Shown piece after piece: positions 60,006-62,134 of a DNA stretch of 62,134 nucleotides. The notes below the pieces were generated by a model, which did no database searches, had not been told where the DNA came from, and was given only the letters and a program-made list of their open reading frames with translations. A program made the translations under genes and the position numbers. This stretch comes from Dinochytrium kinnereticum. Its lineage: Eukaryota; Chytridiomycota; Chytridiomycetes; Chytridiales; Chytridiaceae. The first letter of the stretch is position 1. Each line of letters begins with the position of its first letter. The stretch covers positions 12,501 through 74,634 of the forward strand of contig JADGJT010000077.1 of the NCBI GenBank assembly GCA_027604005.1, given 5' to 3'.

Positions 60006-62134
<2,129 letters not shown>

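Overview
The window looks like a contig from a fungus, most likely an early-diverging, zoosporic (chytrid-like) one. Genes lie a few tens to a few hundred bases apart on both strands and are cut by many very short spliceosomal introns (34 to about 170 nt, GT-AG with CTAAC/CTGAC-like branch points). The families are fungal or opisthokont (RRP12, PHO85, RAD6, uS10m), but several are commonly absent from yeasts and moulds: SMG1, HEN1, a cobalamin adenosyltransferase, a KATNAL2 katanin and a centrosomin-type CM1 protein. The last two fit an organism with centrioles and flagella. The placement is inferred from gene content only. I saw no tRNA, rRNA, transposon or CRISPR array. A 10-base N gap inside G/C homopolymers (13708-13897) and a G-rich end (62055-62134) look like assembly damage.

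Layout. 1-3971 (+): a 5'-partial pseudouridine-5'-phosphatase-like HAD hydrolase, a DUF2855 oxidoreductase and a GH5 endoglycoceramidase-like enzyme. 4460-13633: RRP12 (-) and mitochondrial uS10m (+), then an F-box protein (-) and HEN1 (+), each pair divergent. 13911-28298: PDK1 (-) and the large NMD kinase SMG1 (+), whose possible start codons overlap, then a two-RRM protein. 28431-34651 (-): cobalamin adenosyltransferase, PHO85, succinyl-CoA ligase alpha, and a thioredoxin fused in frame to a complete p47/Shp1 (UBA-SEP-UBX). 34679-38180 (+): a GRASP Golgi protein with a histidine-rich tail, and an Mtm1/SLC25A39-like carrier. 38470-42330 (-): a voltage-sensor-like membrane protein, a CHZ-motif protein, eS24 and a decayed eS24 copy. 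42504-48252: a glyoxalase-fold protein (+), a LETM1-like protein (-) and a peroxisomal Lon (+). 48253-50694 has no recognisable gene. 50695-62134: RAD6, proteasome beta4, an OB-fold protein, capping protein beta, a CM1 coiled-coil protein, and KATNAL2 cut by the contig end.

How the genes work together. Seven divergent pairs have start codons 0-110 bp apart, so shared promoters are likely. Some pairs join related jobs: p47 with GRASP (Golgi membrane fusion and stacking) and a CM1 protein with KATNAL2 (microtubule organisation and severing). The cobalamin adenosyltransferase and succinyl-CoA ligase lie close together and touch consecutive steps of propionate use. Most exon structures below were rebuilt by hand from splice sites and summed to whole codons; the N-terminal half of SMG1 and the CM1 gene were not fully resolved exon by exon.
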